Assembly: GCA_947593735.1 (NCBI GenBank) | Contig: CANQDT010000008.1 | Coordinates: forward strand, 1 to 64,000 | From: an uncultured Lachnospiraceae bacterium | Lineage (GTDB): Bacteria > Bacillota > Clostridia > Lachnospirales > Lachnospiraceae | Reading direction: 5' to 3' | Length of the DNA stretch: 64,000 nucleotides | Shown: one piece after another, positions 1-7,501 of the stretch | Numbering within the stretch: position 1 is the first letter of the stretch | How the letters are laid out: each line of letters starts with the position of its first letter | Notes under the pieces: model-generated | Told to the model about the DNA's origin: nothing | The model's input: the letters and a program-made list of their open reading frames with translations, nothing else | Databases searched by the model: none | Made by a program: the position numbers and the translations under genes

Positions 1-108
1 AACGGATACACGGTCGGACCGGGGAAACGGAGGAAAACTCCAACCGGCAAGACGATGGACTATTATCTGAAAATCTACGAGGAGGAGGGAGGTGGAGACG
101 ATGGATGA
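1..108 (+). CDS. C-terminal end of an unidentified phage protein (partial)
   Basis: An open frame runs in from the left edge and stops at TGA 106-108, giving about 35 residues that are basic and then acidic (ending EEEGGGDDG). It overlaps the next start by a few bases, as usual for a phage early operon. Too little is left to assign a family. Confidence 0.4.
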   Translation, partial: NGYTVGPGKRRKTPTGKTMDYYLKIYEEEGGGDDG

Positions 109-501
109 GGTCTGGATTCCTATTAAGGGATATGAAGGAAGGTATGACGTGTCGAACATGGGAAATGTGAGAAGTCATGATACGGTTCAAACAAGAAGCA
201 ATGGGAAGGTAGTATGCAACTTCCATATCATAGGCAGGGGGGTGAAGATCATGCCAGCGTGGACAACTCGATTATGTAAAGTTGGAGAGAAACTTGGATA
301 TTTTCATACATGGGAGCATTATTCAAAACCGCTTCCAGCCAGTCCACTTATTGGCGGAGAGCCGCAGGGATTTTCAGTAAAGTATTTGGAATTGTAGAAT
401 TCCCTGACGGGGTACAGAGAGTAGATCCGACTGATATTTGTTTCTGTGATGACGGAAATGAAATACTGACGGAGCTTAACAAGAAACAAAAACATAGTTG
501 A
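101..501 (+). pseudogene. NUMOD4-containing early phage gene, frame-shifted
   Basis: The ATG at 101 lies ten bases after a GGAGGAGGGA ribosome site. The first 30 residues (EVWIPIKGYEGRYDVSNMG) match the NUMOD4 motif found at the N-terminus of homing HNH endonucleases. The rest (LGYFHTWEHYSKPL...) resembles a different short phage protein. That second part stops at 397 in the starting frame, but its natural continuation (GIVEFPDGVQRVDPTDICFC) is in the other frame and ends at 501. One base appears to be missing near 358-385. It therefore looks like a NUMOD4 remnant joined to a small early protein that is itself frame-shifted. A sequencing error or a -1 recoding event cannot be excluded. Confidence 0.55.
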
Positions 502-526
502 GAGAAAGAAATGGAGGTGGTGTTGA

Positions 527-950
527 ATGGAAATTCGGTTCACAATACCGGGTAAGCCATTTGGTTAGCAAGCAGAGACCGAGGGTGGTAAATAGAGGGA
601 AGTTCAGTTCGGCATACACGCCGAAGGAGACGGTTCAGTATGAGAACCTCGTGAAACTGTGCTTCCAACAGGCAGCACACGGAGAGATGTTTTCCGACGA
701 TGCGATGCTTGATGTGAGGATATTCGCATTTTACGAAATACCGAAATCCACAAGCAAGAGGAAACGGGAGGCTATGATGGCAAGGAAGATACGACCAGTC
801 AAACGTCCTGATTTTGATAATATCGGAAAGATAATCTGTGACAGTTTGAATCTGGTTGCATATCACGACGACTCCGCTATTGTTGATGCTCAAGTGAGGA
901 AGTTTTACTCAGTGCAGCCGAGGGTGGAAGTCATCATAAAATCAATTTAG
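527..950 (+). pseudogene. rusA: RusA-family Holliday junction resolvase, frame-shifted near its start
   Basis: RusA resolvases are small dimeric nucleases that cut Holliday junctions during phage recombination and packaging. The ATG at 527 follows an AATGGAGGTGG ribosome site and encodes the typical start MEIRFTIPGKPFG, but this frame stops at TAG 566. The rest of the protein (SKQRPRV, then KRPDFDNIGKIICDSLN, YHDDSAIVDA) continues in another frame to 950. The conserved acidic residues of RusA (DFDN, DD, D) are all present. The only in-frame alternative start is a TTG at 498, which would replace the conserved N-terminus with unrelated residues. A 1- or 4-base indel at 563-569 is therefore likely. 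Confidence 0.75.
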
Positions 951-964
951 AAAGGATGGACATT

Positions 965-1543
965 ATGGGAACAGAAGAAAACAGGCAGAAATTCGAGCGT
1001 AACTTGATGAGAGTGGAGCGTGACGGCATCGACCGGCTGATGGAGTTTATCAGAAAGAGCGACTTCTATACGGCCCCGGCATCCACAAAATACCACGGGG
1101 CATACGAGGGAGGGCTGTTGGCGCACAGCATTAACGTCTATGAGAACCTGCACGGGAAAAAGTATGCTGCCGGCTTGTGGGGTGCTGAACTGAAAGATGT
1201 TCCGGACGAGAGTATTATCGTCGTCGGACTCCTGCATGATATTTGTAAGACCTATTACTACACCACCGAGATGAGGAACAGGAAGATTGACGGAAGATGG
1301 GAACAGGTTCCGTTCTATACCGTCGATGACAAGATTCCATACGGACACGGCGAGAAGTCGGTAATGATGGTCGAGGAGTACATCAAACTCACTCCGCAGG
1401 AACGGTATGCAATTAGATGGCACATGGGTCCGTACAGTGGTATGAATGATTGGAGTACATACGCAGAGGCAATGAAAAAGTATCCGCTTTGCCTTGCCAC
1501 ATTCGAGGCAGATATGGAGGCAACCTACATTTTAGAAAGATAG
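965..1543 (+). CDS. HD-domain phosphohydrolase
   Basis: The metal-binding HD signature is visible as H (AHSINVYE), then HDICK about 40 residues later, with further histidines downstream (YGHGEK, RWHMG). HD proteins hydrolyse phosphomonoesters or phosphodiesters, often of nucleotides; the substrate here is unknown. In phages, members of this type sit with recombination genes, as here between rusA and the DUF1351 gene. I chose the ATG at 965 because AAAGG at 951-955 is nine bases away; an ATG at 956 in the same frame is too close to that site. About 192 residues. Confidence 0.75.
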   Translation: MGTEENRQKFERNLMRVERDGIDRLMEFIRKSDFYTAPASTKYHGAYEGGLLAHSINVYENLHGKKYAAGLWGAELKDVPDESIIVVGLLHDICKTYYYTTEMRNRKIDGRWEQVPFYTVDDKIPYGHGEKSVMMVEEYIKLTPQERYAIRWHMGPYSGMNDWSTYAEAMKKYPLCLATFEADMEATYILER

Positions 1544-1553
1544 GGATGACATT

Positions 1554-2564
1554 ATGGAACAGATGGAATTAGCAATACTCAATCCAGCCGATGGGAATTT
1601 CTTAAAGAAAATCTCATGGAACCGAGAAGAAATTGAAAAAGCCGTTAAGCAAATCACGGAGCAGTACGAGGGTCTTACCTACACGGATGAGCAGATTGCG
1701 GCGGCAAAGAAAGACCGGGCGACCCTCAATTCGTTGAAGAAAGCAATTTCAGACAGGCGTATAGAAGTAAAGAAGGCTCTCTTGGCTCCGTACGATGTTT
1801 TCGAGGCAGAGGTCAAAGAGGTTGTCTCTCTTATTGACAAGCCAATAGCGATGATTGATGAGCAGATATCGGCATACGAGGACAAACTCAAGGACGATAA
1901 GAGGCAGGAACTGATTGATTTCTTCAAGGAGAACGTCGGGGGACTCGAAGGGATGCTGACTTTCGACATGATATTCAGCCAGAGATGGTTGAACAAGACG
2001 GTATCCATCAAGTCCTGCAAGAAAGAAATCACGGCTGCTATCGAAAGAACCGAGACTGACCTCAGAGCCATCGAAAATATTATTGAGGAGAAGTACAGAC
2101 CGTATGCCAAGGATTTCTACTTCAGGAACAATCGTAATATGATTGCAGTTTTCAATGAGGTAGGCATGATGAAAGCCATCGACCAGAGGGCAGAGAAAGA
2201 AAAGGCCGCCTTAGAGGAAGCAGAGAGACTCAGGAGGGAGCAGGAGGAAACGGAAAGAGCAGAGGCAACCAATTCCCCAATCGAGCCGGAAAGCGTACAG
2301 GAACAGGCAGAAAATGCACAAAATCCTGCCGGAAGTGTACAGAATCCCCCAGAAAGTGTACAGAAACCGGAGGAAAGTGTACAGAAACAGCCGGAAAGCG
2401 TAGCGAGTCCGGCAGCACAGGTCACAGACCCGTTTGCTGACAAGGATACCGACACCAAGATTTACAAGGCATCATTTACAATCCGAGGCACAAAGGATCA
2501 AATTTTGTCAGTAAAGGAATTTATGATAAACAATAACATTCAGTTTGGAAAGGTTGAAAAGTAA
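1554..2564 (+). CDS. DUF1351-family phage protein
   Basis: Residues 1-220 match DUF1351, a helical coiled-coil family common in Firmicutes temperate phages beside single-strand annealing and recombination genes; its role is not established. Key stretches are the TLNSLKKAISDRRIEVKKA region and a helix-rich middle. Residues about 225-285 are a low-complexity linker in which an SVQ(N/K)P-like unit is repeated about five times. The final 50 residues (TIRGTKDQILSVKEFM) form a conserved small domain. The gene lies ten bases after the HD-protein stop and is followed within two bases by the next gene, so the three are one operon. Confidence 0.75.
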   Translation: MEQMELAILNPADGNFLKKISWNREEIEKAVKQITEQYEGLTYTDEQIAAAKKDRATLNSLKKAISDRRIEVKKALLAPYDVFEAEVKEVVSLIDKPIAMIDEQISAYEDKLKDDKRQELIDFFKENVGGLEGMLTFDMIFSQRWLNKTVSIKSCKKEITAAIERTETDLRAIENIIEEKYRPYAKDFYFRNNRNMIAVFNEVGMMKAIDQRAEKEKAALEEAERLRREQEETERAEATNSPIEPESVQEQAENAQNPAGSVQNPPESVQKPEESVQKQPESVASPAAQVTDPFADKDTDTKIYKASFTIRGTKDQILSVKEFMINNNIQFGKVEK

Positions 2565-2565
2565 G

Positions 2566-3147
2566 ATGAACGAATTTTTTAAAACGGAAACCCTGCATAT
2601 CGACGACGACACTTTCAGCAAGATGAGAACCGATGCAGACCAAGTGTTGCAGAAACTCCTCAAGAATATGGCTGAGAAAGGCAGCCTTGAAGGACGACTG
2701 ACAATCACGCTTGATGTCTCGTTTACCGAGGAGACTGTTCAGAACAGAGACCCGAACATCGTCGGTGAGACCCGCATCGTACATACCCCGAAATTTCAGC
2801 ATAAGGTCGGCTCTGTCCTGCAAATCAAGAATGAGCAGAAGGGAGACATGAATTGCGACGGCATGGAGATGGTGTTTGATGATGAAAAGGGTGAATACGT
2901 TTTGCGTCCCATTACCGGCAGAGATCAGATGAATATTTTCGATATGGAAGTTTCTCAGCATGAGGAGGTAAATGGAGAAGTCCATGAGGGGAGAAAAAAT
3001 GTAGCTTTGCCCAATCTCTCCGGAGAGGAATATACTCAGGAGGAGAATACTCCAGAGGGACAGTCCGGGGACGTTCCCATGGACGAGGACGACATATCCG
3101 ATGAGTTCGGGGACGACTACGATTATGATGATCCGGAGGAGATATAA
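2566..3147 (+). CDS. acidic early phage protein of unknown function
   Basis: The ATG at 2566 is two bases after the DUF1351 stop, with GGAAAGG at 2548-2554 as ribosome site. A TTG start further upstream would overlap the previous gene and is less likely. The protein of about 193 residues has a folded N-terminal part (residues 1-110, mixed alpha/beta by eye) and a very acidic tail (DEDDISDEFGDDYDYDDPEEI). Its position next to the DUF1351 gene suggests a recombination or single-strand DNA role, but no family was recognised. Confidence 0.65.
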   Translation: MNEFFKTETLHIDDDTFSKMRTDADQVLQKLLKNMAEKGSLEGRLTITLDVSFTEETVQNRDPNIVGETRIVHTPKFQHKVGSVLQIKNEQKGDMNCDGMEMVFDDEKGEYVLRPITGRDQMNIFDMEVSQHEEVNGEVHEGRKNVALPNLSGEEYTQEENTPEGQSGDVPMDEDDISDEFGDDYDYDDPEEI

Positions 3148-3251
3148 TGTTGAGAGTGACGATGAAGTTGATTAGGGCGTGGATCAATTTTCAGAAAGCA
3201 AAGATAAGGAGATGGTACAATGAGAAAACTGGCAAGAACAGTCACAAGTAA
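3147..3251 (+). CDS. 34-residue basic phage peptide
   Basis: The ATG overlaps the last base of the preceding stop (TAATG), and GGAGGAGATA directly upstream is an excellent ribosome site. The product is basic and amphipathic (MLRVTMKLIRAWINFQKAKI, then RRWYNEKTGKNSHK). No family is recognised. The translational coupling favours a real gene. Confidence 0.5.
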   Translation: MLRVTMKLIRAWINFQKAKIRRWYNEKTGKNSHK

Positions 3252-3291
3252 TAAGATTCATGAAAGGAGAAGATATGGAAGAAAAAAATAA
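3220..3291 (+). CDS. possible 23-residue arginine-rich peptide
   Basis: The ATG at 3220 lies eight bases after AAGGAGA and opens a 23-codon frame with a strongly basic product (HERRRYGRKK at the end). It overlaps the genes on both sides. The good ribosome site is the only support, so this is tentative. Confidence 0.25.
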   Translation: MRKLARTVTSNKIHERRRYGRKK

Positions 3292-3610
3292 GATTTATCA
3301 GAATACTGACCCGAAGGCTGGACCGCTTGATGGAGTGCAGTTGAAAAGCGATTGTGTCCGTACAATATTTACCAAAAGAATTCAGAAAACCGGGTATCCA
3401 TTTAAACAGGCGCAATCTGAGGCAAATGTTTCAGCAAGCGTTGAAACGGGGACGTTCTCTATCAGAGATATGCAGACAAATGTCATGGTAGCAATCCGGC
3501 TTGAAGATGCATTAGCCGTATGTGCTGCGGCAGTAGATGCGTCAAGGAGGTTAAGTGAATGTCAAACTACGGAAAATGCAGGAGCTGCGGAAGGCGAATC
3601 CTGTGGATAA
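3275..3610 (+). CDS. early phage protein of unknown function
   Basis: About 111 residues. The start at 3275 (MEEKNKIYQN) is preceded by AAAGGAGA at 3262-3269; an in-frame ATG at 3260 lies upstream of that site. The protein seems to fold as a small alpha/beta domain (a regular SVETGTFSIRDMQTNVMVAI strand pattern, then a helix). The 3' end overlaps the zinc-ribbon gene, and the stop lies 50 bases into it. No family recognised. Confidence 0.6.
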   Translation: MEEKNKIYQNTDPKAGPLDGVQLKSDCVRTIFTKRIQKTGYPFKQAQSEANVSASVETGTFSIRDMQTNVMVAIRLEDALAVCAAAVDASRRLSECQTTENAGAAEGESCG

Positions 3611-3813
3611 GGATGAGGTCAGGGAAGGCAATGCCTGTTGACGATACGATTATCTATTATAGGGATGATCCACATGGAAGGGATAGGATAGTGACACCTG
3701 ATGGCAATGTAGTTTCTTGTGTTGCTGATGTTATGCCCGATGAATCTACAGGTTTTGGCTATGTATCTCATTTTGCCACTTGTCCAAATGCGAACAGTCA
3801 CCGTAGAAGATAA
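3559..3813 (+). CDS. zinc-ribbon phage protein
   Basis: The N-terminal CRSCGRRILW and the C-terminal FATCPN provide a Cys-x2-Cys and a further Cys that could bind zinc. The middle (GKAMPVD, RIVTPDGNVVSC) is typical of a small protein family found in early operons of Firmicutes phages. It begins at an ATG eight bases after AGGAGG. Function unknown; a nucleic-acid or protein contact role is an inference from the zinc-ribbon shape. Confidence 0.65.
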   Translation: MSNYGKCRSCGRRILWIRMRSGKAMPVDDTIIYYRDDPHGRDRIVTPDGNVVSCVADVMPDESTGFGYVSHFATCPNANSHRRR

Positions 3814-3891
3814 AAAAGAGCCGCCAGAGCGACGACCCTCTTATTAAATATAATTATATCCCATGTATAAAAAAAGTCAAGGAGGCGGCTG

Positions 3892-4449
3892 ATGAAAGAG
3901 CAAAAGGTTTCTCTGACGCAGGAACAACTCAACAACATAATATCAATAGCAGCCGAAAAAGCTGTTGAGGTATATCGTTCCGAAGAAGTGAAAGCGCAGA
4001 AACGCAGGGACAATGAGAATGTACGCATCACAAAAAAGAAACTCCAATCGTATCGGAGGGTAAAGGCCTCTCTTGCTGAGACGGTCGATTTCACTGAGGA
4101 TGAGAAGATTGAATATCGGTGGGCGTTCATCAAAGATTTGATGGGGAGTGACTTTAGCGGAATACAGAAGGCTGATGACCGGATAAAATCTGTCGAAAAT
4201 AAGCGGAAGAAAGATATGTTCGAGATACAGATGATTGACCGGGCTATGGAACTCTACAAGAGGGAGGCTGACAAATCCTCAAGCGAAGAATTTCGCAGGC
4301 GGTATCGTGAACTGTATGCTATGTATATTGGCGACGAGGTTCTTGCCGTCAAGGACATTGCCGAGAATGAAAGCATCAGTGAGAAAATCGTTTATCGTGA
4401 CATAGGGATAGCATGCAATATCGTATCTGTATATTTGCTCGGAATGTAG
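3892..4449 (+). CDS. ArpU/sigma-like phage transcriptional regulator
   Basis: A 185-residue protein: the first 130 residues are mostly charged helix, and the C-terminal 50 residues (VKDIAENESISEKIVYRDIGIA) look like a sigma-70 region 4-type helix-turn-helix. ArpU/RinA-like proteins with this layout sit at the end of phage early operons and activate late transcription. Start ATG at 3892 after AAGGAGGCGGCTG. Its position just before the structured gap and the late-side genes fits a late activator, and it is a reasonable candidate for acting on the repeated promoters described at 8216, 9446, 11716, 26947 and 29483. That link is inference. Confidence 0.65.
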   Translation: MKEQKVSLTQEQLNNIISIAAEKAVEVYRSEEVKAQKRRDNENVRITKKKLQSYRRVKASLAETVDFTEDEKIEYRWAFIKDLMGSDFSGIQKADDRIKSVENKRKKDMFEIQMIDRAMELYKREADKSSSEEFRRRYRELYAMYIGDEVLAVKDIAENESISEKIVYRDIGIACNIVSVYLLGM

Positions 4450-4577
4450 TAGATAAACGGTGCTTGCGGCTATATGGACGTAAGAGAGGCATTATAATTG
4501 GAAGATGAGAAAAATGTGGGGTTGATTTTGGAAAAATCCAATGATAATATGATATTAGCCAACAACCCATAATGTCA

Positions 4578-4664
4578 CCCAAATGCAGAGCATATAATTT
4601 TTCTTTCCCCAAAATGGCTCGAATACCCCGGCGAGAAATCGTTCGGGGTATTTCTGCATTTGGG
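4578..4664 (+). repeat. nested inverted repeats in a 302-base gap
   Basis: The gap 4450-4752 holds no convincing gene. It contains an outer perfect 11-base inverted repeat (CCCAAATGCAG at 4578-4588 and CTGCATTTGGG at 4654-4664) enclosing an inner perfect 9-base one (AATACCCCG at 4622-4630 and CGGGGTATT at 4644-4652). The inner hairpin is followed by TTTCTG and may end transcription of the early operon. The outer arms would close a larger RNA fold. A cis-acting DNA site such as a packaging or attachment site is also possible. Confidence 0.5.
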
Positions 4665-4711
4665 ACTTAGTAAGCGAGACTGTTTTATTCTCGGAGACAG
4701 TTATTTTTATA

Positions 4712-4746
4712 TAGCAAAGCCGTCATCCCGGAAATGAGAAGACGGC
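4712..4746 (-). terminator. probable terminator of the minus-strand nuclease gene
   Basis: Read on the minus strand, GCCGTC (4746-4741) and GACGGC (4724-4719) form a six-base stem followed by TTTGCTATAT. It lies six bases past the stop of the minus-strand gene. The U-tract is weak. Confidence 0.4.
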
Positions 4747-4752
4747 CCGAAA

Positions 4753-5418
4753 TTAGTTCCCCTCCAAAGAATTGCAGAACGATTGTTCGGTTGGGGTGAT
4801 TCCTATTGATGATATTGCAGGAATCGTTTTGCATGCCTCGATAATGGAATCGCACAGCATATCAAATGACAGTGTATGGCAGTATTCCCTCACACGCTTG
4901 AGAGATATGGTTTTCTGTTTTGAAAGATTTCGGTCATTCTCAATCTTGTATGTAGGCAATACAAAAAATTCCCACCAAGACAAGTCGAGAATGTTTCTCC
5001 TGTTGTCGGTAGCGGTATAGAGCGTGAACACATAGAGGTCGTTATTCCGCTGCTGAGGGGAGTTCTGCTTGTAATCTCCATCGATTGGAACTCTTGCGGG
5101 AGCGATGCTGAAAGATGCTCTTTCTGCATACTTTCCTGTTTCTGAATTAAGAAATGCTGACGACTTTACCTCGATGCGGGATACTTTGCCTGTTGATTGG
5201 ATTACAGGACCCTCAAGATCATATGGTTCAAAACCTGTTCCTATGTCTGGTCTGGTAGGTACTCCGCCCCGGTCAAGTGCACACCTCACAATGAAATCGG
5301 CAAATGTACCTCGTGTCATTCCAAACTGGATATTTGATAGAGACCATTGCCAGAAATTCAGCATCGTGTACGGAAGATATGCACCGTCATTGATCAATTT
5401 TTCGTCTCCGTTATACAT
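4753..5418 (-). CDS. PD-(D/E)XK-like nuclease, lone minus-strand moron
   Basis: The start at 5418 (MYNGDEKLINDGAYL) is chosen because AAGGAGGTG lies ten bases upstream on the minus strand; longer upstream reading gives an implausible Ser/Phe-rich extension antisense to the ParB gene. The 221-residue protein has the layout of a family of restriction-endonuclease-like proteins of unknown function: a helical start (TFADFIVRCAL), an acidic residue before the core (GFEPYDLEG), and a RIEVKSSAFLNS strand giving the E-x-K of the PD-(D/E)XK fold. It is the only minus-strand gene in the first 33 kb and has its own ribosome site and terminator, as expected of a lysogenic-conversion gene. Role in defence or superinfection exclusion is inference. 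Confidence 0.65.
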   Translation of the reverse strand: MYNGDEKLINDGAYLPYTMLNFWQWSLSNIQFGMTRGTFADFIVRCALDRGGVPTRPDIGTGFEPYDLEGPVIQSTGKVSRIEVKSSAFLNSETGKYAERASFSIAPARVPIDGDYKQNSPQQRNNDLYVFTLYTATDNRRNILDLSWWEFFVLPTYKIENDRNLSKQKTISLKRVREYCHTLSFDMLCDSIIEACKTIPAISSIGITPTEQSFCNSLEGN

Positions 5419-5497
5419 GGTTACACCTCCTTTCTTCGTAACGGATGTAACCATATTATCATATATTTCGGTGGAAACATAGAAAGGAAATGGCATT

Positions 5498-6139
5498 ATG
5501 GAAGAGAAAAGGATAGAAGTAGTGGAACTGAGGGCTGGGGATGTAAAGACCGGATTTGGAAATCCCCGGAAGATAACCAAAAAAAAGAAAGATGAACTCC
5601 GCAGGAGCATTGAGGTATTCGGAGACTTTGGCTCGTTCATCATAGACGAAGATGACAATGTAATCGCTGGGAATCAGCGACTCAGTGTCATCAAGGAGAT
5701 GAATCCGGATACGGTTATCCTGTGCAAACGTCTCATCGGGTATTCGGAGGCAGAACTCCGGGCAATCAATATCAAGGACAACACCCATTCTGGAGAGTGG
5801 GATATGGATATGCTAGCAGACTGGACATCCGACCTGATCGTTGATTTAGAGATAAAGGACGAAACAAAAAAAGATGTTGAGGAACGAAGTATCCCGGATA
5901 TGGAGCCTATCAGTTACGAAAAGTACGATTATGTGATGATAGTATGCCGTAGTCAGCTTGATTACAACGATTTGGTACGGAAGCTCGGTATAGAAGGAAG
6001 AAAAGTTGCTATTTGCAAGACGAGAAAAATTAACGCAAGGGCGATATGGTATGACAACATGAAAGCGAATCTTTTGTCGGATGAAGAACTGGAAAAGTTA
6101 AAAAATCCGGATAGGTTTGGAGGGCAAGAAAATGAATGA
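5498..6139 (+). CDS. ParB/Spo0J N-domain protein
   Basis: The N-terminal 100 residues carry the ParB-like nuclease/CTPase signature: NPRKITKKKKDELRRSI, then IIDEDDNVIAGNQR, then a KDN motif. The C-terminal half (YVMIVCRSQLDYNDLVRKLG) is typical of the phage versions rather than of chromosome-segregating ParB. Such domains are common in phages and occur in nucleic-acid modification operons (established for the superfamily). Start ATG at 5498 after AAAGGAAATGG. It overlaps the PIG-L gene by eight bases and heads a four-gene translationally coupled set. Confidence 0.75.
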   Translation: MEEKRIEVVELRAGDVKTGFGNPRKITKKKKDELRRSIEVFGDFGSFIIDEDDNVIAGNQRLSVIKEMNPDTVILCKRLIGYSEAELRAINIKDNTHSGEWDMDMLADWTSDLIVDLEIKDETKKDVEERSIPDMEPISYEKYDYVMIVCRSQLDYNDLVRKLGIEGRKVAICKTRKINARAIWYDNMKANLLSDEELEKLKNPDRFGGQENE

Positions 6140-6785
6140 GAAAACCATGCTATTGTTTTCGCCGCACCCGGACGATGAGGTGCTTGGAGCCGGAGGAACG
6201 ATTGCAAGAAGGGCAAAACTTGGATGGTACATAGTTGACTGCATTGTCACAACTGATGACAATTACAGGACGAGAAGGATTGAAGCCTTTGAAGCGAATA
6301 AGGAACTTGGGATAGCTGAAACCTTATTCATGGATTTTCCGGATTTGTGCTTAGACGGGATTGACCATCGCATATTCACTCAGGGAATCCGCGACATCAT
6401 TGAAAAATACAGACCATGCGAAGTATATGCGCCGCACCCGGGCGACCTGCACACAGATCACAAAGCACTTGCAGCAGCCATAATGGTTGCTATAAGACCA
6501 AAGTATCATTACTCCCCTGCATTTGCATATACATACGAAACACTGTCAGAGACAGGGATTGATTACCAAAATCCTCAGAATGTATTTTCCCCAAATGTCT
6601 ATGTAGATATAACGGATACCATTGAATCCAAGGTGCGTGCCCTTCTAAAACATGAATCGCAGATAGAGGACTTCCCGGGAAGCCGCTGCGAGGAAGCTGT
6701 AAAGTCACTTGCGGCATATAGAGGAGCACAAGCCAGGATGGTTGCTGCTGAGGCGTTTTCCATCATAAGGGGGTATGAAAGATGA
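6132..6785 (+). CDS. PIG-L/LmbE-family deacetylase
   Basis: PIG-L enzymes are zinc-dependent amidases that remove N-acyl groups, usually N-acetyl groups from hexosamines. The metal-binding motif FSPHPDDEVLGAGG is at residues 8-20 and the third ligand is in HTDHKAL (about residue 105). Length (217 residues) is normal. I chose ATG 6132, overlapping the ParB stop by eight bases; a TTG at 6117 is less likely. The next gene overlaps by four bases (ATGA type), so production is coupled. Substrate unknown; context suggests an amino sugar or a modified nucleotide. Confidence 0.85.
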   Translation: MNEKTMLLFSPHPDDEVLGAGGTIARRAKLGWYIVDCIVTTDDNYRTRRIEAFEANKELGIAETLFMDFPDLCLDGIDHRIFTQGIRDIIEKYRPCEVYAPHPGDLHTDHKALAAAIMVAIRPKYHYSPAFAYTYETLSETGIDYQNPQNVFSPNVYVDITDTIESKVRALLKHESQIEDFPGSRCEEAVKSLAAYRGAQARMVAAEAFSIIRGYER

Positions 6786-7501
6786 AGGACGTGGTGTTTT
6801 CTGGTCATCAGCCGAACTTCCTTCCCTATATGGGATTTTTTTACAAGATATACAAATCAGACATATTCGTCCTTGACGATGACGTGCAGTACACGAGCAG
6901 GGAATACTCATGTGATGACGGTGTAAGGGTAGGACATAATTCAAATGCGATAAGGATAGGGGACACCAGAGGAAAAATATGCGTCCCTGTTTCCTACCAT
7001 TTCGGAGACAAAATTAACGAAGTAAGAATCTGTTATGATGTCCAATGGAAGAAAAAAATGCTCAAGACGATAAGATGTAACTATGGGAAGCATCCCTTTT
7101 TTGAATTGGGTTTTTCAATGATTGAAGAAGCGCTTAATATGGATTACGAAAATCTGTACGACCTTAATAGGCATTTCCTTAACGAGATCATAATCGGATT
7201 CGGCTTTACAGCGAGGATAGTGACTGCAAGCGCAGATGTACCAACAGGTCTTAAAAACAATGAAAGAAACATCTTCCAGTGCAAGTCTCTTGGGGCGAAT
7301 GTATATTACTCTGGAGCAGGAGGGGGAAGAAAATATAACGATGAAGATGCATACTCTGAAAATGGAATAAGGCTAGAGTATAGTGATTACGAACCAGTCA
7401 GATACAGGCAATACCACAAAAATGACTTCATAGAAAACCTATCTGTAATCGATTATATTTTTAACTGTGGATATAAAATACCGGAAGGATGGCTAAAATG
7501 A
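6782..7501 (+). CDS. WbqC-like family protein
   Basis: The opening SGHQPNFLPYMGFFYKIYKS followed by DIFVLDDDVQY is diagnostic of the WbqC family (HQPxYLP, DxVQY). These proteins occur in O-antigen and other nucleotide-sugar gene clusters and have no settled reaction. The 239-residue length is usual. The start overlaps the PIG-L stop by four bases, and the stop overlaps the glycosyltransferase start at 7498. Finding it in a phage between a deacetylase and a glycosyltransferase points to sugar modification. Confidence 0.8.
   Translation: MKDVVFSGHQPNFLPYMGFFYKIYKSDIFVLDDDVQYTSREYSCDDGVRVGHNSNAIRIGDTRGKICVPVSYHFGDKINEVRICYDVQWKKKMLKTIRCNYGKHPFFELGFSMIEEALNMDYENLYDLNRHFLNEIIIGFGFTARIVTASADVPTGLKNNERNIFQCKSLGANVYYSGAGGGRKYNDEDAYSENGIRLEYSDYEPVRYRQYHKNDFIENLSVIDYIFNCGYKIPEGWLK

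Noticed and set aside
310-501. A separate 63-codon gene at 310-501
   Set aside because: Its first half is a shifted reading of the upstream coding sequence with no ribosome site; only its second half is protein-like and continues the gene starting at 101.
4772-5595. Plus-strand open frames across the moron gene
   Set aside because: The minus-strand gene has the PD-(D/E)XK motifs, a good ribosome site and a terminator; the plus-strand frames have none.
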